Shown here: positions 1-5,469 of the stretch, piece after piece
How the letters are laid out: every line of letters begins with the position of its first letter
How positions within the stretch are numbered: the stretch's first letter is position 1
Assembly (NCBI GenBank): GCA_913009475.1
Contig: CAJVYJ010000056.1
Coordinates: 1-10,102, forward strand
Length of the DNA: 10,102 nt
Direction: 5' to 3'
DNA from: an uncultured Actinomycetes bacterium
GTDB lineage: Bacteria; Actinomycetota; Aquicultoria; CAJVYJ01
Position numbers and translations under genes: made by a program
Notes under the pieces: generated by a model
The model's database searches: none
Told to the model about the DNA's origin: nothing
What the model saw: only the letters and a program-made list of their open reading frames with translations

Positions 1-84
1 TTGCACACATACGCATGTTGCAAGTCGAGTCATATATTTTTTATTTTTTTTTTTCTTGTTTACTTATTTATTTTTTTTTTTTTT
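1..84. other. Read-through noise outside the left adapter
   Basis: This T-rich stretch directly precedes the outer end of the P5 adapter. Read on the minus strand it is the adapter followed by a long A run and then A-rich low-complexity sequence. That is what a sequencer reports after running off the end of a short library fragment. It should not be annotated as genomic DNA, and the open frame through it is spurious. Confidence 0.9.
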
Positions 85-142
85 AATGATACGGCGACCA
101 CCGAGATCTACACTCTTTCCCTACACGACGCTCTTCCGATCT
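85..142 (+). other. Illumina P5 / TruSeq Read-1 adapter (synthetic)
   Basis: The 58 bases match the Illumina universal adapter end to end, from AATGATACGGCGACCACC to ACGCTCTTCCGATCT. When translated it gives the well-known artefact peptide ending LHDALPIS, which is fused in frame to the downstream gene. Genomic insert sequence begins at 143. The true N-terminus of the first protein is therefore not in the window. Confidence 0.99.
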
Positions 143-1299
143 CGGTAAATAGAGACTCAATATATATCTACGGCACTATTAAAGAAAAGGGGAGCGATAG
201 ACCTTGGCTGGCTAGGTTCAGCTCATTCGGTAAACTAACATGGGAACGTTTTCCAGCTGAAAAGAATAGCTTATGGGCCGGCGCCGGTTCAATGGAGATT
301 ATAAACAATATTATTGTAATTTCTAGGCGTGGATTAGATGATTTTCCGTATAAGGGTAGAAGTAAATATAGTTTTATGGCGAGCCAAAGCTATGACCTAA
401 ATGGTAATCCGGTTACGTCCTCTCCCAAAAAACGCCGGGGGTTTGATCCGTTTCATGAAGAACCTCCGATAATGTCTCGTTTAAACTCTGTCGGACCCAA
501 CGAAATCCGCTATACAATACTGGGGAATGCCGGCAGCCTTGATGTCTGGTTGGAATTATTCCGCCGTGACGTCGAGTATGACAAACCTTTTTTGCGCGCC
601 TCGGTAATGCACGCTCCGCAAAAACCCGGTTTTTATTCTCTAACACCTAAAATATTAACTGTCGACAAAAAGGGCAACGCTTACGTAGCTATCATTGAAA
701 AAGAAGGGTCTAAAAAACCTGTTACTCATTTTTTAAAATTAGAGATCGGCCTGCCAAAATTTGGACCTGATTCTGTTAATCCCGCCGATAGGAAGGCAGC
801 CAAAGAGATGTTGGGTTTAAAAGTGCTAAAAATGGTGCCGGATGTCAAAAAAACTCTGCTGCAATTGAGCAAACAGTCCTCAAAGAATTCTCGTATGTCG
901 TTGCAAGATAAAAAAACTTTAATTGATTATCTAAAAAAATTGCTTTCGGTCACCAAAGAGTTGGACCAAGCTAATGAAGTAGATTTTCGCGGCATAAAAT
1001 ATTATTATAAAGGTGATAAGCTAAAAGCCGCGACATTGTTCCAACCTATAAATAAGAAACAAATTGAAATAATCGACAAAATTAGAAACATAGATCCGCC
1101 CCCAGTCGCCAAGGAGATAAATGAGGCTGCTTTAAAAGCGGCTTTTAATTTTCAAGGTTTGTCAGTAACAATGTTGCAAATATCTAATAGCACAAATAAT
1201 TCACAAATAAAAATACCAGCCAAAGAAGGAACAATATTTCTTAAGCGGGCTAATGACTCAGCCGTTGCTTTTAAAAAGAAGATACAGCGGTTCCGCTAG
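143..1299 (+). CDS. Hypothetical protein, 5'-truncated, probable beta-propeller-like N-terminal part
   Basis: I do not recognise this protein. About 384 residues are present and the N-terminus is lost at the adapter. The first ~220 residues are rich in beta-strand-like segments with recurring aromatic-Gly-Lys patterns (WLARFSSFGKLTWER; later KKGNAYVAIIEKEG followed by HFLKLE). This resembles blades of a propeller or a repeat-containing extracytoplasmic protein. The last ~160 residues are Lys-rich and look helical (DKKTLIDYLKKLL). There is no signal peptide to judge because the start is missing. The reading frame is open without interruption from 145 to the TAG at 1297-1299. The gene converges with the lipoprotein gene on the opposite strand, 29 bp apart, with no clear terminator hairpin between them. 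The propeller assignment is an inference from sequence texture only. Confidence 0.7.
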
Positions 1300-1328
1300 T
1301 CTCTTTAAATTAACAATAAATTCGGCCT

Positions 1329-1902
1329 TTATAGTTTCTTCATAGCCTGCTGTGCCACGGATTTTGCTATTTTTAGCGCCTGTTCCTTATCGCCGGCATT
1401 GCTTAATGAGACTATAATCTCATAGTGATTCTTCCAAAAAACAATGAGTTGAAAAGGGGTCGTAAAATACTCTGCCATGTCACCTATGCCTTTGATTTCT
1501 TTCGCTTTTCCATTTAAAGTTTTCGGGTTCATATACTCTGTAGAATCATATTTAATCAATAAACCTATCGACTTTAAATCTTGATTTTTAGTGGAATAAT
1601 TACAACCAGACATGGTCACATCGGAATTATGAGTATTTATATCACTATTAGCATTATGCTTCATGGGTTGACCCATTAATTCATCGAGTTTGGCCGCCGC
1701 CAGTATAGCGCAAGCGTCTATTTTTGGCGGTGTCAACGACGGTCTTCTTATTCGTAGAATTTGAAGAGTTTTTTGGTGACTTGGTATTACTGCTTGAACC
1801 GCAGCCCGTAAGAAGAACGGAAATAAGTAATAGAATCACTACCGGTAACAATGCTAAAATAGTTGTTTTTCTCTCTTTTATAAAACCTCGCTTTATTCTC
1901 AT
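1329..1902 (-). pseudogene. Lipoprotein gene split by a frameshift
   Basis: The 5' part (start ATG at 1902) encodes a classic lipoprotein signal: a basic N-terminus (MRIKRGFIKERKK-like), a hydrophobic core and the lipobox LLTGC with Cys34. A Ser/Asn/Thr/Lys-rich linker follows. This frame runs into a poor tail and stops at 1681. A second frame, shifted by one base, continues with PPKIDACAILAAAKLDELMG and a ~130-residue domain ending at 1329. The pattern D-x-C-A-I-L-x-A-A-x-L-x-x-L-x-G resembles the opening of DUF3558-like and related small lipoprotein domains, though I would not assign a family. A single extra base (or loss of two), most likely near 1727-1740, joins the two frames into one ~190-residue lipoprotein. 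Whether this is real decay or a consensus error cannot be told here. A TTG at 1736 could start the second frame alone, but that product would have no signal peptide. Confidence 0.7.
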
Positions 1903-1993
1903 TGTTCGCTAACCTTTTCTACGGTTCCCGATATCTGACAATAACAATATGTTCTTTATTAGTCTTTATAGCAAGCGGTAGGGTTTTATAAAT

Positions 1994-2542
1994 TTAAGCA
2001 ATATTACCAATTAGTGATGAGTGTTCAGTTGATAGCTCGTCTAAATCATTATTAATATAAACGGATAACAAAGCCTTTATTTCATCAAGCGTGTAATTCC
2101 GCTTAGCTTTAACTACAATCAATGGCAATCCTGCTGATGAACAAGCGAAATTAAGGAATTCATCTCGTTCGCGTCTCTTTTTTGATTGATGAGATTTATC
2201 ATTAAGTTCTATGGCGCAGATAATCGAGGAGTCGTTTTTATTGCAAAGCACAAAATCAAAATGTTTACTGGATATTTTATTGAACGCGCCTTGATGAGGG
2301 CTAGGTGATAAACCTTTCTTAACTTTAATGACATCACAAATTCTTGTCTTGCTGAATACAATTGTTTTATTGGCAACAACATTAACCAGAGCCTTATAAA
2401 AAGATAATTCAGCCGGGCTTAAAAGAGTTGTTATTTTTTCATACGGCCGATCCGGTTTAGATTTTCCGGAGCGGTGCTGAGTTTGCGATAAAACAATTAT
2501 TGCTACGATAGCCAATAGAACAATTAAAAACATCCAAGACAT
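1994..2542 (-). CDS. Membrane-anchored DUF2726 domain protein
   Basis: The 182-residue protein has an N-terminal transmembrane helix (about residues 4-19) and a short basic linker. A DUF2726 domain follows at about residues 40-165. Hallmarks visible are LLSPAELSFYKAL, then KHFDFVLCN with His94 and Asp96, then AIELNDKSH (residues 110-118), and RERDEFLNFACSSAGLPLI. The D...ExK-like arrangement (FDFVL...AIELND) recalls the restriction-endonuclease-like fold proposed for such families; catalytic activity is not established. The ATG at 2542 is preceded by AAGGAG at good spacing (plus strand CTCCTT near 2550). Family members occur as membrane-tethered proteins, sometimes with topoisomerase-type zinc fingers; none is present here. 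Its cellular role is unknown. It is followed after ~90 bp by the frameshifted lipoprotein gene on the same strand. Confidence 0.85.
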   Translation of the reverse strand: MSWMFLIVLLAIVAIIVLSQTQHRSGKSKPDRPYEKITTLLSPAELSFYKALVNVVANKTIVFSKTRICDVIKVKKGLSPSPHQGAFNKISSKHFDFVLCNKNDSSIICAIELNDKSHQSKKRRERDEFLNFACSSAGLPLIVVKAKRNYTLDEIKALLSVYINNDLDELSTEHSSLIGNIA

Positions 2543-2651
2543 TATTTTCTCCTTATATTTTCAATTTAAAATCATTATATGGTATGTAATACGTTTATCG
2601 GAATAAAAGGAAATTTGATAAAATAGCGGCCTGATAGTTCACGTTGCGATG

Positions 2652-2667
2652 GGGCAGGGCGCTGCCC
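2652..2667. repeat. GC-rich hairpin within a decayed gene
   Basis: GGGCAG and CTGCCC form a perfect 6-bp stem around a GGCG loop. It stands out as GC-rich in an AT-rich surrounding and lies just past the point where homology of the upstream transglutaminase fragment ends. It could be the remnant of a REP-like palindrome or simply a chance hairpin. Confidence 0.4.
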
Positions 2668-2705
2668 AGAGGCTGATGAATGATTTTCGGCTAAAGTAAA
2701 ATGTT

Positions 2706-2802
2706 TGCCGCTTTTTCTGGAACCACAATAGAGTTCGTAAACGATATTATTACGCACGAACTCGTACATTTTGACCGGGTCTTCGTTTAGTTTGTTTGTC
2801 AT
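2706..2802 (-). pseudogene. Transglutaminase-like gene remnant, copy 1
   Basis: Read on the minus strand, this gives M-T-N-K-L-N-E-DPVKMYEFVRNNIVYE followed by LYCGSRK. Segments of the form DPVKIYxWVRNNIxYxPYYGSxKGA are typical of the start of transglutaminase-like domains in large bacterial extracellular or repeat proteins (established family knowledge). Homology stops after GSRK. The open frame then continues to 2575 with unrelated, non-protein-like sequence. Only about 30 residues of the domain are left and none of the catalytic Cys-His-Asp region, so this is a dead fragment. It is near-identical to a second fragment at 3336-3615 on the same strand. Confidence 0.65.
2720..2800 (-). repeat. 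81-bp direct repeat, copy A
   Basis: This aligns without gaps to 3476-3556 at 71 of 81 positions by hand count (88%). The central 31 bases (GTTCGTAAACGATATTATTA and the 11 bases after it) are identical. All ten differences are transitions. The repeat is the conserved core of the transglutaminase-like fragments and lies upstream of the DUF4258/DUF2283 pair, with the other copy after it. Confidence 0.85.
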
Positions 2803-2842
2803 TCAATAAGCTAGATAATAAATTTGTGGTATCATTAATTTA

Positions 2843-3121
2843 ATGAAAATAATATATTTCTCGCGGCACGCTAACGACCAGATGGCAGACCGTGGCGCGA
2901 CACAAGCTGATATAATCAAAGCGATTCGCAATGGTGAGCAGTGTCAGGCGAAAAAAGGCCGTCTTAGTTTTCGTAAAAATTTTCCTTTTTCCAAGATGTG
3001 GAAAGGCAAAAGATATGAAACTAAGCAGGTAGTACCAATTATTGCGGAAGAAGAAGATAGATTTATTGTCGTAACCGTATTTGTATATTATTTTGGAGGT
3101 AAAGATGAAGATAAAATATGA
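2843..3121 (+). CDS. DUF4258 domain protein, putative toxin
   Basis: This 92-residue basic protein begins MKIIYFSRHANDQMADRG. The pattern FSxHAxxxMxxRG followed by a helix ending in AIRNGE is the signature of DUF4258 (residues 5-32). The C-terminal half is strand-rich (DRFIVVTVFVYYF), as in the family's RelE/HicA-like small folds. Members are often found in toxin-antitoxin-like pairs; enzymatic activity is generally uncharacterised. The ATG at 2843 has no good Shine-Dalgarno site, and a TATCAT -10-like element lies only 7 bases upstream (2830-2835), so a leaderless transcript is possible. The gene overlaps the downstream DUF2283 gene by 17 bp, which implies coupled translation. Confidence 0.85.
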   Translation: MKIIYFSRHANDQMADRGATQADIIKAIRNGEQCQAKKGRLSFRKNFPFSKMWKGKRYETKQVVPIIAEEEDRFIVVTVFVYYFGGKDEDKI

Positions 3122-3320
3122 TTCTGAGGTTGACGCGGCATATATATCATTTAAAGAGGGGCCGGCCCAGGTATCGACTATTCGGTTGACGGAAGATATT
3201 GCCGTTGATATTGGTCCGGGTGAAGAAGTTCTCGGCATAGAAATACTAGATGCATCACAGCATCTTGATTTAAGTAAGAAAAAACCAACAATTAAACTTG
3301 AGAATTTAAGCTCCGCTTAA
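3105..3320 (+). CDS. DUF2283 domain protein, putative antitoxin
   Basis: The 71-residue product starts MKIKYDSEVDAAYISF and continues through a TEDIAVDIG...GIEILDAS core, the diagnostic DUF2283 pattern. An in-frame upstream start at 3081 is possible. The ATG at 3105 is chosen because GGAGGT sits at 3095-3100, inside the preceding gene, at proper spacing, and because family members start at this residue. DUF2283 genes commonly sit directly after DUF4258 genes, and the pair is thought to be a toxin-antitoxin unit (family knowledge plus inference). The C-terminus is Lys-rich (SKKKPTIKLENL). Confidence 0.88.
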   Translation: MKIKYDSEVDAAYISFKEGPAQVSTIRLTEDIAVDIGPGEEVLGIEILDASQHLDLSKKKPTIKLENLSSA

Positions 3321-3384
3321 ACCAATTGTGTAGCTTAAAAGATCAATAGAAGATTAGCTTGGTTGATGTCGTTGCCGCCTTTTT

Positions 3385-3453
3385 GAGTATTAGACCGGAT
3401 CCACACCTTTTTTACGCTTACTCCCAAGATATGGCACCGGTATTAAAACAATT
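3385..3453. mobile_element. 69-bp insertion in the transglutaminase remnant
   Basis: This stretch interrupts two consecutive conserved blocks of the domain (GAQET and QKGGND), whose flanks would otherwise join with little or no loss. Its ends carry an imperfect inverted repeat: GAGTATTAGACCGG on the left, and on the right TAATACCGGT as read from the other strand. It is too small to encode anything. It could be a miniature element relic, or the result of local rearrangement. No target duplication is evident. Confidence 0.4.
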
Positions 3454-3475
3454 TGTCTCTTGAGCACCTTTGCGT

Positions 3476-3556
3476 GAGCCGTAATAGGGTTCGTAAACGA
3501 TATTATTACGCACGAACTCATACATCTTGACCGGGTCTTTATTTAGTTTATTTGCC
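3476..3556 (-). repeat. 81-bp direct repeat, copy B
   Basis: Second copy of the repeat at 2720-2800, in the same orientation and offset by 756 bp. Together the copies bracket the DUF4258/DUF2283 module, so recombination between them would delete it. See copy A for identity figures. Confidence 0.85.
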
Positions 3557-3660
3557 GGCACTTTAATGGCCGCTGTTTGGCTGATATCGATGGTGGTGGC
3601 CAGATCGGCGGGTACCTAAAATTATAGAATGATATTGAGATAGTTTTAAATCACAATTTT

Positions 3661-3686
3661 TGCTAATATAGAATAAAATTGGAGGT
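3661..3686 (+). promoter_or_regulatory. Extended -10 promoter and RBS of hicB-hicA
   Basis: TGCTAATAT at 3661-3669 is an extended -10 (TGn-TAATAT); the matching -35 region is poor. GGAGGT at 3681-3686 lies 7 bases before the ATG at 3694 and decides the hicB start. The octamer TATAGAAT occurs at 3623-3630 and again at 3667-3674, overlapping the -10. It could be an operator half-site pair for autoregulation, but this is weak evidence in AT-rich DNA. Confidence 0.4.
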
Positions 3687-3693
3687 ATTAAAA

Positions 3694-3918
3694 ATGGCAT
3701 ATAAAGTAAGCGTTGTAATTGAAAAAGATGAGTATGGATACTATGCTTATGTTCCGGAATTAGATGGATGCCAGACTCAAGGTAAGACAATCGAAGAAGT
3801 AACATCAAACATTAAAGAGGCAACCGAACTTTTTTTTGAGATATTATCCGAAGAAGAAATTAAAGAAGTGACAAGCAGGGAAATTTTGACAACCACCCTA
3901 GAAATTCAAGTTGCCTAG
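3694..3918 (+). CDS. hicB: HicB-family antitoxin
   Basis: The 74-residue protein matches the short HicB type: MAYKVSVVIEKDEYGYYAYV, then PELDGCQTQGKTIEEV (residues 21-36), then a helix NIKEATELFFEIL. This is the partial RNase H-like fold that binds and neutralises HicA. There is no C-terminal ribbon-helix-helix or HTH extension, so DNA binding, if any, must come from the oligomer or be absent. An upstream in-frame start at 3679 exists, but it would place the strong GGAGGT site inside the gene. The ATG at 3694 is preferred. The gene overlaps hicA by 8 bp, with antitoxin first, the reverse of the classic hicA-hicB order. Confidence 0.9.
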   Translation: MAYKVSVVIEKDEYGYYAYVPELDGCQTQGKTIEEVTSNIKEATELFFEILSEEEIKEVTSREILTTTLEIQVA

Positions 3919-4102
3919 ACTTCCCAAGCTTACTTCTCAGGAGGCGGAATCAATGCTCCTGAAAGATGGTTATAAGTTAATCAGAACTAAAGGTAGCCAC
4001 AGGATTTATATCAAAAAAACAAGGCGCATAGTAATCCCTTTTCATTCAGGCAGAATGCTGCATCCAAAGATAGTCAAACAAGTCATCAAGGCTTTAGATT
4101 AA
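3911..4102 (+). CDS. hicA: HicA-family mRNA interferase toxin
   Basis: The 63-residue basic protein begins MPRLPKLTSQEAESMLLKDG and carries GSHRIYIK (residues 28-35). His30 of the GSH motif is the conserved catalytic residue of the dsRBD-like HicA ribonucleases, which cleave mRNA and halt translation. The C-terminus HPKIVKQVIKALD matches the family's final helix. The start is a TTG at 3911 inside the last codons of hicB, so translation is coupled to the antitoxin. The TTG is supported because the product then begins exactly where family members do. Length is normal (about 60-80 aa), and all key residues are present, so the toxin looks intact. Confidence 0.9.
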   Translation: MPRLPKLTSQEAESMLLKDGYKLIRTKGSHRIYIKKTRRIVIPFHSGRMLHPKIVKQVIKALD

Positions 4103-4131
4103 TAAATATTAAAAGGCACGGTTGGTCGTGG

Positions 4132-4180
4132 ATTCCCGATCGGGGTCGGGAATGACAAACATAAGGTGGTCGGGAATGAC
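4132..4180. repeat. Palindromic ATTCCCGA/TCGGGAAT repeat with a partial second copy
   Basis: ATTCCCGA (4132-4139) and TCGGGAAT (4146-4153) form a perfect 8-bp stem with a 6-base loop. The right half, GTCGGGAATGAC, recurs 24 bases later (4145-4156 and 4169-4180). Short palindromes of this type (TGGATTCCCG...CGGGAATGAC) are widespread dispersed intergenic elements in many bacterial genomes. It is GC-rich relative to its surroundings, and sits between hicA and nrdR, where it could also stop hicA transcription, though it lacks a U-tract. Confidence 0.65.
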
Positions 4181-4206
4181 AGCAAAAATAATCACTATTC
4201 ATTTAC

Positions 4207-4234
4207 AACCTATATATTGTATGCTATTTATAAT
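4207..4234 (+). promoter_or_regulatory. Candidate nrdR promoter with NrdR-box-like palindrome
   Basis: CTATATATTG (4210-4219) lies within a 16-base site at 4207-4222 that matches 12 of 16 positions of the remembered NrdR box ACACTATATATAGTGT. A weaker site (10/16) follows at 4221-4236. A perfect TATAAT (4229-4234) lies 33 bases before the nrdR start, with no convincing -35 at 17 bp. The box would overlap the promoter, consistent with autorepression. AT-richness makes chance matches easy, so this is tentative. Confidence 0.35.
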
Positions 4235-4261
4235 TCATACATAAATCTGGTAAAGGTTAAA

Positions 4262-4735
4262 ATGAAATGTCCATATTGCGGTTATATCAACAGTAAAGTA
4301 ACTGATTCGCGGCCGACGGAATCGTCGGACGCCATCCGGCGGCGGCGGGAATGCTTGGATTGCGGCAAACGTTTTACTACCTTTGAGCGTTTGGAAGATA
4401 CTCCGATAATCGTGGTTAAAAAGAACGGGGGCAGAGAACCGTTCAATCGGCAGAAGCTGCTTAATGGTTTGCGGCGGGCGATTGTAAAACGCCGTATTTC
4501 AGAAGACCAGATAGATCAGCTGGTTTCTGATATTGAATTTGAATTAAAAAATAATTTTATATACGAGATCAATTCTGATAAATTGGGTGGGATGGTACTG
4601 AAAAAGCTGAGACAGTTGGACAGAGTCGCGTATATTCGTTTTGCTTCCGTATATCGCAATTTCCAAGATATCAATGAATTTACCTCGGAGCTAGCAAAAA
4701 TACAGCCTATAAAAGATCTTAGGAAGAAAAGTTGA
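4262..4735 (+). CDS. nrdR: Transcriptional repressor NrdR
   Basis: The 157-residue protein is a complete NrdR. Residues 1-45 are the zinc ribbon (MKCPYCG with Cys3 and Cys6; ECLDCGKRFTTFER with Cys31 and Cys34), with the basic SDAIRRRRE loop between. Residues ~46-135 are the ATP-cone (TPIIVVKKNGGREPFNRQKL... and VAYIRFASVYRNF), which senses ATP/dATP. NrdR represses ribonucleotide reductase genes when dATP is high. The frame is open back to 4166, but the ATG at 4262 is chosen because every NrdR starts with the MxCPxC motif; GTAAAGG upstream is a modest RBS. Its stop overlaps the dut start. No ribonucleotide reductase gene lies in the window. Confidence 0.97.
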   Translation: MKCPYCGYINSKVTDSRPTESSDAIRRRRECLDCGKRFTTFERLEDTPIIVVKKNGGREPFNRQKLLNGLRRAIVKRRISEDQIDQLVSDIEFELKNNFIYEINSDKLGGMVLKKLRQLDRVAYIRFASVYRNFQDINEFTSELAKIQPIKDLRKKS

Positions 4736-5163
4736 AAATTAAATTAAAGAAATTAGATAAAACTCTTAATATACCCAAACAAGCTCACGATGGCGATGCC
4801 GGCTATGATCTTATCAGCGCCATAGATACGACGATATTACCGGGTGAGCGAAAGTTGATTCCAACCGGCATAGCGCTCCAGATACCGGACGGCTATGGCG
4901 GTTTTGTTCAGCCCAGGTCGGGACTAGCCATTAAACACGGTATCAGTTTGGTAAATACACCGGGGCTGATAGATTCCAGTTATCGCGGTGAGATAAAAGT
5001 GATAATGATAAACTTGGATAAGAGCGAATCATTTTCTATTAACCGCGGTGATAAAATCGCGCAGCTGGTCATTCAAAAAGTAGCGGACTGCCAATTTGAG
5101 GAAGTTGATGAGCTAAGCGTTACTGAGCGCGGCAGCAGTGGCTTTGGCAGTACTGGACGATAG
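4732..5163 (+). CDS. dut: Deoxyuridine 5'-triphosphate nucleotidohydrolase (dUTPase)
   Basis: Cytosolic trimeric dUTPase; hydrolyses dUTP to dUMP and pyrophosphate, keeping uracil out of DNA and supplying the thymidylate precursor. All five family motifs are present in 143 residues: (1) DAGYDL 22-27; (2) PRSGLA 61-66; (3) GLIDSSYRGEIKV 78-90 with the catalytic Asp81; (4) RGDKIAQLV 105-113; (5) RGSSGFGSTG 133-142. The start is a TTG at 4732 in an overlap with the nrdR stop; AGGAAG about 5 bases upstream is the RBS, and the product begins MKIKLKKLD as in homologues. The overlap implies coupled expression with NrdR, so two proteins of dNTP-pool control share one transcript. The length is normal and no residue is missing. 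Confidence 0.97.
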   Translation: MKIKLKKLDKTLNIPKQAHDGDAGYDLISAIDTTILPGERKLIPTGIALQIPDGYGGFVQPRSGLAIKHGISLVNTPGLIDSSYRGEIKVIMINLDKSESFSINRGDKIAQLVIQKVADCQFEEVDELSVTERGSSGFGSTGR

Positions 5164-5268
5164 GAGCCTGTCTTTGACGTTGTTGGTTCACATAATACAA
5201 ATATTATTATTTTATTAAACATATTGCTGCCTGGTCATATTAACATTTTGGGCCCGATAATATATATT

Positions 5269-5343
5269 ATGTTAACTACAAAAAAGAAAATCAACGCAAA
5301 AAAGAATTATTCCCCGGAAAGCTGCTTAAAACTAACTGCTTAA
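5269..5343 (+). other. Possible 24-residue Lys-rich micro-ORF
   Basis: ATG at 5269 opens a 24-codon frame (MLTTKKKINAKKNYSPESC...) ending TAA at 5341-5343, three bases before a large inverted repeat. It has no Shine-Dalgarno site, and the start lies at the end of a perfect 14-bp palindrome (5257-5270, ATAATATATATTAT). It could be a leader peptide, but is more likely a chance frame. Confidence 0.15.
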
Positions 5344-5345
5344 AG

Positions 5346-5469
5346 TGATGACCACCAGACGTCATTGTCGATAACACATAAAAAAAGTAAAGGCCAAGCC
5401 CTATAGGCGCAAAAAACGCGGCCTTGACTTTTTTTGTGCATTATCATTTTGCCAGTTACGTGGTCATCA
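5346..5469. repeat. 124-bp imperfect inverted repeat (hairpin element)
   Basis: TGATGACCAC (5346-5355) is perfectly complemented by GTGGTCATCA (5460-5469). After a 14-base unpaired stretch on each side, 26-base inner arms (5370-5395 and 5420-5445) pair with few mismatches. A small GCG/CGC stem lies in the apical loop. The equal spacing of the outer and inner arms suggests one folded unit rather than accidental palindromes. It could be a miniature inverted-repeat element or a structured RNA. The inner arms also act as a terminator, listed separately. Confidence 0.7.
5370..5445. terminator. Bidirectional intrinsic terminator
   Basis: Arms AAAAAAAGTAAAGGCC and GGCCTTGACTTTTTTT make a stem with an A tract on the left and a T tract on the right. 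It can end transcripts from either side. On the plus strand it would end the nrdR-dut transcript, about 200 bp after the dut stop. Confidence 0.7.

Larger units (their letters stand above)
3336..3615 (-). pseudogene. Transglutaminase-like gene remnant, copy 2, with an internal insertion
   Basis: Minus-strand translation gives VPADLATTIDISQTAAIKVP, then NKLNKDPVKMYEFVRNNIVY, then EPYYGSRKGAQET, a textbook transglutaminase-like N-terminal region. After 69 bases of unrelated sequence containing a stop, homology resumes as QKGGNDINQANLLLI, the next conserved block of the domain (usually xKGGNDxDQAxLLIALL). It then breaks off at a stop near 3336. Upstream, a TAG immediately precedes the first homologous codon, so both ends are truncated. 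This copy is longer than the one at 2706-2802. The rest of the 3321-3693 gap holds the hicBA promoter region and nothing else I can identify. Confidence 0.75.

Noticed and set aside
1..142. N-terminal 47 residues of the first open frame, with a hydrophobic Phe-rich stretch resembling a membrane segment
   Set aside because: It is the translation of poly-T noise plus the P5 adapter, not genomic sequence.
413..646. 77-codon minus-strand frame within the first gene
   Set aside because: Shadow of the plus-strand coding sequence, with no RBS or family match.
2840..3238. 132-codon minus-strand frame across the DUF4258/DUF2283 genes
   Set aside because: It is antisense to two recognisable families and has no protein-like pattern of its own.
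2652..4180. CRISPR array, because of repeated short motifs in the accessory patch
   Set aside because: Only two copies of each repeat exist, with unequal spacing and coding homology; no regular repeat-spacer periodicity.
4166..4261. Upstream in-frame extension of nrdR by 32 residues
   Set aside because: It would encode the promoter and repeat region; NrdR proteins begin at the zinc-ribbon MKCPYC.
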